From positions 62,001 through 126,000 of the forward strand of contig JBNLDW010000011.1 of the NCBI GenBank assembly GCA_050304615.1: a DNA stretch of 64,000 bases. Reading direction: 5' to 3'. Numbering within the stretch: position 1 is the first letter of the stretch; every line of letters starts with the position of its first letter. The position numbers and the translations under genes were made by a program. Below the pieces are notes generated by a model. That model was given only the letters and a program-made list of their open reading frames with translations. It was not told the origin of the DNA and ran no database searches. Source of the DNA: CBFDBF01 sp050304615 (GTDB taxonomy: Bacteria; Pseudomonadota; Gammaproteobacteria; Chromatiales; Chromatiaceae). Shown piece after piece: positions 60,550 to 64,000 of the stretch.

Positions 60550-61031
60550 TAGTAGTACACCCCTGCTTTCAATGTCAGACCATTTGACTCGAGGGTGTGA
60601 ATGTCACCATCGTCGAGACGAATGTATTTAGGTTCGTTGAACAGCAACTGGCTGTCACGATGCGCCTGTGTTGGGGCGGGTTCAGTGGCTAGCGTAGGTA
60701 TCGACTGACCCCAAGGCTTAGTCGTAATAGGCGCCAGCAGATTCAGGTCTTTTTTGCCATTGCGGAACTTGATCCGCCATGCAATAACACCCTTCTCTTC
60801 ATCGCGAACCACGCGTACCGAGTGACCCAATGGGGCAAAGTCAGCATAGCCACGAACGTCAATCGCGTTGTGCGGGCAGGCCTTTACACATGAATAGCAC
60901 TCCCAGCACATGTTTGGTTCTATGTTGTATGCACGACGATAAGTTGTGTCCATGTGCATGATGTCTGAAGGACAGATGTCGACGCAGTGTCCACAGCCGT
61001 CGCAACGGGTCATATATACGAAAGTTGGCAT
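60549..61031 (-). CDS. aprB: Adenylylsulfate reductase beta subunit
   Basis: A 160-residue iron-sulfur subunit with two [4Fe-4S] clusters, bound by CDGCGHCVDICP (Cys10-Cys20) and CWECYSCVKACPHN near 42. GYADFAPLGHSVRVVRDEEKG and the C-terminal tail that wraps around AprA are typical. It passes electrons from AprA to AprM. It is 31 bases after aprM and shares a base with aprA. Confidence 0.97.
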   Translation of the reverse strand: MPTFVYMTRCDGCGHCVDICPSDIMHMDTTYRRAYNIEPNMCWECYSCVKACPHNAIDVRGYADFAPLGHSVRVVRDEEKGVIAWRIKFRNGKKDLNLLAPITTKPWGQSIPTLATEPAPTQAHRDSQLLFNEPKYIRLDDGDIHTLESNGLTLKAGVYY

Positions 61032-61062
61032 ATCAATCCTCTCTCAATTCTGTTGAAACGAC

Positions 61063-61884
61063 TTAATAGTGGCGTGGTTGTTCGCGCTTAATGCCAAGCC
61101 CCATGTAACCTGGCTTGCTGCCCATATACTCTGGGATATCCGGATACCTTGCCTGCAACTCAGGATCCGACAAATCGCCTATCTCAGGCAGGTTCTCTCT
61201 AGAACCATCGGCCTTGGTTATACGCTTCTGGTAAGCGGCAGCCGGCTTGAAGAACATGTGTGAAAACTTCGACCACAGCACCCCACCAAACAGCACTGTA
61301 CTGGAGAGCATGAACAGAGCGAAAAACAGACCCCCCAACACGCCAACACCCTGAAAAAGTGACCACAGCAGGCCAAAGGTTACGGTACCCAGCAGTGACA
61401 CGATAAACATGTCAGCGCGTAGATGCAGACGGTACCAAGGGTTTCCATCTACCCCGACATCCGCCCGGATGGAAAAGAAGAACCAGTAACCTCCAACACA
61501 AACCATCAGTGCGCCCAGATGCCACAGAATAGGTAGTGTGCCATCAGCAGAATTAACGAAAGCCATGAGAACGGTAGTAACGATAAACGTGACTAGACCA
61601 TACATCATTAATAGATGCGAGATCCTGCGCCGTGGATTCTCGAATTCTCCAGAGGCCATCACCTCATTAGCCAAGGTTGCAATGGCGATCCCCACCTTCT
61701 TGCCGCCACCAACGTTTCTGGTTGCGGATTTCCGTGCCTTTGCCGCATTTTCAAAGAAGTACTGGGCGCTCCTCTTGTGCAGGGTATCTATAATGGTACC
61801 GCCTACCACCAAAAGCGCCATTACGATGACGTACAGCTGTAGTCCTAAGGTTGGTAAGTCAGCGAATGGGTTATGAGTAATCAT
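61063..61884 (-). CDS. aprM: Adenylylsulfate reductase membrane anchor
   Basis: A 273-residue membrane protein with about five to six transmembrane helices (around 15-33, 88-110, 118-138, 160-180, 186-210). Its place before aprB and aprA is the aprMBA order of Allochromatium and related sulfur oxidisers, where AprM is thought to replace QmoABC as the link to the quinone pool. The C-terminal tail is hydrophilic and ends GIKREQPRHY. ATG 61884 is chosen because AGGAG lies 11 bases upstream; a GTG at 61896 would overlap that site. The 222 bases between this start and trkH hold no gene. Confidence 0.9.
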   Translation of the reverse strand: MITHNPFADLPTLGLQLYVIVMALLVVGGTIIDTLHKRSAQYFFENAAKARKSATRNVGGGKKVGIAIATLANEVMASGEFENPRRRISHLLMMYGLVTFIVTTVLMAFVNSADGTLPILWHLGALMVCVGGYWFFFSIRADVGVDGNPWYRLHLRADMFIVSLLGTVTFGLLWSLFQGVGVLGGLFFALFMLSSTVLFGGVLWSKFSHMFFKPAAAYQKRITKADGSRENLPEIGDLSDPELQARYPDIPEYMGSKPGYMGLGIKREQPRHY

Positions 61885-62106
61885 GTGAGTATCCACTCCT
61901 TAAAGTGATTCATTGCCTCGAACCGGTGATTCTGAAGAAATATCCCGCATACTGCAACACACAGGATTTTTGTTGTCTATAAAAATAACTAATGTAATAT
62001 TTAGTGATAATGCCTCTTATTTCCATTTAAACCGCTGCTTGTCCATATACACTCACCTCAAGCAGAAAGCAGATGCTGCCGCCACTGTCTCCGTGACATA
62101 ACCAGT

Positions 62107-63558
62107 CTACTTACGCCAGTAGGCAGGGGTAAGCAGCACCAGCAAGGTAAAGATCTCCAGCCGCCCCAGCAGCATGGCAAAACAGAGTATCCACTTGGCT
62201 GGGTCATTAAGCAATGAGTAGTTGGCCCCCACAGACCCCAGCCCAGGCCCCAGATTATTGATCGAGGCGGCAACGGCAGAGAATGAGGTCATAAGATCCA
62301 GGCCAGTCAAGGCCAACGCCAGATACATCACGATAAAACTGGCCACGTAGAGGGCAAAAAACCCCCATACGGCATCTATAACCCGCGTCTCAACGATCTT
62401 CTCCCCGACCCGCACCGGAATATGGGCGCTTGGATGGATCAGACGGTTGATCTCTCGCAATCCCTGTTTTACCAGCAGCACAAAGCGGATGACCTTAATA
62501 CCGCCACCGGTAGAACCGGCACACCCTCCGACAAAACTACTAAACAGCAGCATGATAGCAATAAATCCGGGCCACTGTGAATAGTCGGCAGTGGTAAATC
62601 CGGCCGTAGTACCAATAGAGACTGCCTGGAATATACCCCTGGTCACAGCCTTACCCCAGTCATTGTAAGTATGCATACCATGCAGCGCCAGACTGGCTAC
62701 AACCGAAACTATGAGCAGTAGCAGCAGATAGTAGCGAAACTCGGTATCGCGAAAATAGGCGCTGGGACTCCTGCCACGCCAGGCGATAAAATGAAGCGCG
62801 AAGTTCACTCCCGACAGCAACAAAAAGACCACCGCAATCATCTCAATCAGGGTGCTATCAAAGAAGCCAATACTGGCATCGTGGGTAGAAAATCCGCCGA
62901 TGGCTACAGTGGAGAAGGCGTGCCCAACCGCATCAAACAGGGACATTCCTGCAAGCCAGTAGGCTACAGCACAGGCTATAGTAAGCCCCAGGTAGATATA
63001 CCAGAGCGCCTTGGCAGTTTCCGTGATGCGGGGAGTAAGTTTGTTATCCTTCATCGGCCCCGGGGTCTCGGCCCGATAAAGCTGCATCCCGCCAATCCCC
63101 AGCATCGGCAGCACTGCCACTGCCAATACGATAATGCCCATGCCCCCCATCCACTGCAGCTGCTGGCGATAGAACAGGATTGATTCAGGCAGAAGATCAA
63201 GCCCCACGATCACCGTGGCCCCGGTCGTCGTGAGCCCGGATATGGACTCAAATATAGAGTCAGTCAGCGTCATGTGCGGATATTGCACCAGCACAAAGGG
63301 CAGCGCCCCGGTCAGGCCTAGTGCGGTCCAGAATAGCACCACGATCATAAAGCCATCCCGTAGCCGCAGCTCTTGTCTCTGCCGCCGCGCCGGTAGCCAA
63401 CAGACCAGGCCGAGCAACAAAGCTAGAGCAAAGGCGGTCACAAACGCGAGGGCGGCACCATCCTGGTACCAGAGTGAAACTGTCACTGGTAGCAGCATGG
63501 TGATACTGAACAGCATCAACAGCAAACCGAGAATACGTTGTACGACTGTTAGACGCAT
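62107..63558 (-). CDS. trkH: Trk potassium uptake protein TrkH
   Basis: A 483-residue K+ channel-like transporter with the four membrane-pore-membrane repeats; selectivity-filter segments SGLTTTGATV, FSTVAIGGFSTHD, VSIGTTAGFTTADY and SINNLGPGLGSVG are visible in order. It imports potassium with the cytoplasmic TrkA gate. ATG 63558 lies one base after the trkA stop; a GTG at 63579 would overlap it. Confidence 0.96.
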   Translation of the reverse strand: MRLTVVQRILGLLLMLFSITMLLPVTVSLWYQDGAALAFVTAFALALLLGLVCWLPARRQRQELRLRDGFMIVVLFWTALGLTGALPFVLVQYPHMTLTDSIFESISGLTTTGATVIVGLDLLPESILFYRQQLQWMGGMGIIVLAVAVLPMLGIGGMQLYRAETPGPMKDNKLTPRITETAKALWYIYLGLTIACAVAYWLAGMSLFDAVGHAFSTVAIGGFSTHDASIGFFDSTLIEMIAVVFLLLSGVNFALHFIAWRGRSPSAYFRDTEFRYYLLLLLIVSVVASLALHGMHTYNDWGKAVTRGIFQAVSIGTTAGFTTADYSQWPGFIAIMLLFSSFVGGCAGSTGGGIKVIRFVLLVKQGLREINRLIHPSAHIPVRVGEKIVETRVIDAVWGFFALYVASFIVMYLALALTGLDLMTSFSAVAASINNLGPGLGSVGANYSLLNDPAKWILCFAMLLGRLEIFTLLVLLTPAYWRK

Positions 63559-63559
63559 G

Positions 63560-64000
63560 TCAGAGAAATGTGACACCAACCTGGAACAGCTTCTCGACCT
63601 CGGATATCCGCCGCTTATCCACCAGAAACAGAATCAGGTGATCCTCCGCCTCGACCATGGTGTCATGATGCGGCATCAGCACCCTGTCTCCACGCACGAT
63701 AGCCCCGATGGTAGCCCCCGGCGGCAGATTGATCTCTTCGACCGTCCTGCCAACAACCTTCGAAGAACTCTTATCCCCGTGGGCGACCGCCTCGATGGCC
63801 TCAGCTGCACCCCGCCGCAGGGAGTGGACATTGACCACATCTCCACGCCGTACATGAGTAAGGAGACTGCCGATCGTGGCCTGCTGCGGTGATATTGCAA
63901 CATCAATGGTGCCACTCTCTACCAGATCGACATAAGAAGCACGGTTGATCAACGCCATGACCTTGCGCGCGCCCAGCCGCTTGGCCAGCATCGCCGAGAG
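63560..64000 (-). CDS. trkA: Trk system potassium uptake protein TrkA, 5' part outside the window
   Basis: The C-terminal 146 residues of TrkA, which usually has about 458, are present. The second RCK domain begins with KVMALINRASYVDLVESGTI and DVAISPQQATIGSLLTHVRR, followed by RCK_C (VNLPPG-like INLPPGATIGAIVRGD). The C-terminus reads LFQVGVTFL. It is cotranscribed with trkH, one base apart. Confidence 0.95.
   Translation of the reverse strand, partial: LSAMLAKRLGARKVMALINRASYVDLVESGTIDVAISPQQATIGSLLTHVRRGDVVNVHSLRRGAAEAIEAVAHGDKSSSKVVGRTVEEINLPPGATIGAIVRGDRVLMPHHDTMVEAEDHLILFLVDKRRISEVEKLFQVGVTFL

Noticed and set aside
1..64000. Insertion sequences, prophage or integrative elements
   Set aside because: No transposase, integrase or phage gene and no flanking direct repeats were seen; gene order is that of a stable chromosome.

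Overview
The window reads as chromosome of a chemolithoautotrophic, sulfur-oxidising gammaproteobacterium. The strongest pointers are aprMBA (adenylylsulfate reductase with the AprM membrane anchor), a reductive-TCA cassette mdh-aclB-aclA-icd with an unusual 905-residue ATP-citrate lyase large subunit, and a gammaproteobacterial housekeeping background (pilMNOPQ-aroK-aroB-damX, mrcA, gltBD, SdhE, TrkAH). This combination is known from the tubeworm symbiont Endoriftia and its free-living relatives; placement in that group is inference from gene content, not from a marker-gene tree. There are no insertion sequences, prophage genes, CRISPR arrays, rRNA or complete tRNA genes.

Layout. 1-1143 (minus): a nasT-like ANTAR antiterminator gene followed by a structured leader and the start of glnK, which runs off the left edge. 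1426-6415 (plus): gltA, sdhCDAB, sdhE and a 52-residue rubredoxin, an oxidative-TCA operon. 6397-8983 (minus): a PBP5-like carboxypeptidase with a SPOR domain, a Cys-rich protein, and prmC. 9163-11897: endonuclease I, a porin, the relic of a second porin, and bacterioferritin. 11909-14715 (minus): an FMN glutamate-synthase-like membrane protein and a dihaem cytochrome c peroxidase, whose upstream region holds a perfect FNR box and a large perfect dyad. 15000-18719: metH. 18896-22479: frdA-frdB-frdE, a type-E (CCG-domain) fumarate reductase/succinate dehydrogenase. 22599-32034 (minus): hemE, a haem- and Cys-bearing GGDEF protein, gltD, gltB. 32247-40894 (minus): damX, aroB, aroK, pilQPONM. 41108-43567: mrcA. 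43821-51330: mdh-aclB-aclA-icd. 51445-53256 (minus): a large conserved protein of unknown function. 53530-57472: aldolase/dehydrogenase fusion, glucokinase, a HIT protein with a damaged active-site motif, and a 53-residue orphan gene. 57547-61884 (minus): SlyD-like FKBP, an unknown 117-residue protein, aprA, aprB, aprM. 62107-64000 (minus): trkH and the C-terminal part of trkA.

How it fits together. Sulfite made by sulfur oxidation is oxidised to APS by AprBA, with electrons passed to the membrane through AprM. The cell carries enzymes for running the TCA cycle both ways within 50 kb: GltA plus SdhCDAB for the oxidative direction, and ATP-citrate lyase, malate dehydrogenase, NADP-isocitrate dehydrogenase and a second fumarate reductase for carbon fixation. 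Fixed 2-oxoglutarate meets ammonium at GltBD, under PII (GlnK) control. The most interesting points are the ANTAR-type leader in front of glnK, the domain layout and catalytic residues of the ATP-citrate lyase large subunit, the FNR box/dyad pair at the peroxidase gene, a Gly-to-Ser change in the SdhE signature, the HIT protein lacking one active-site histidine, and the porin relic.
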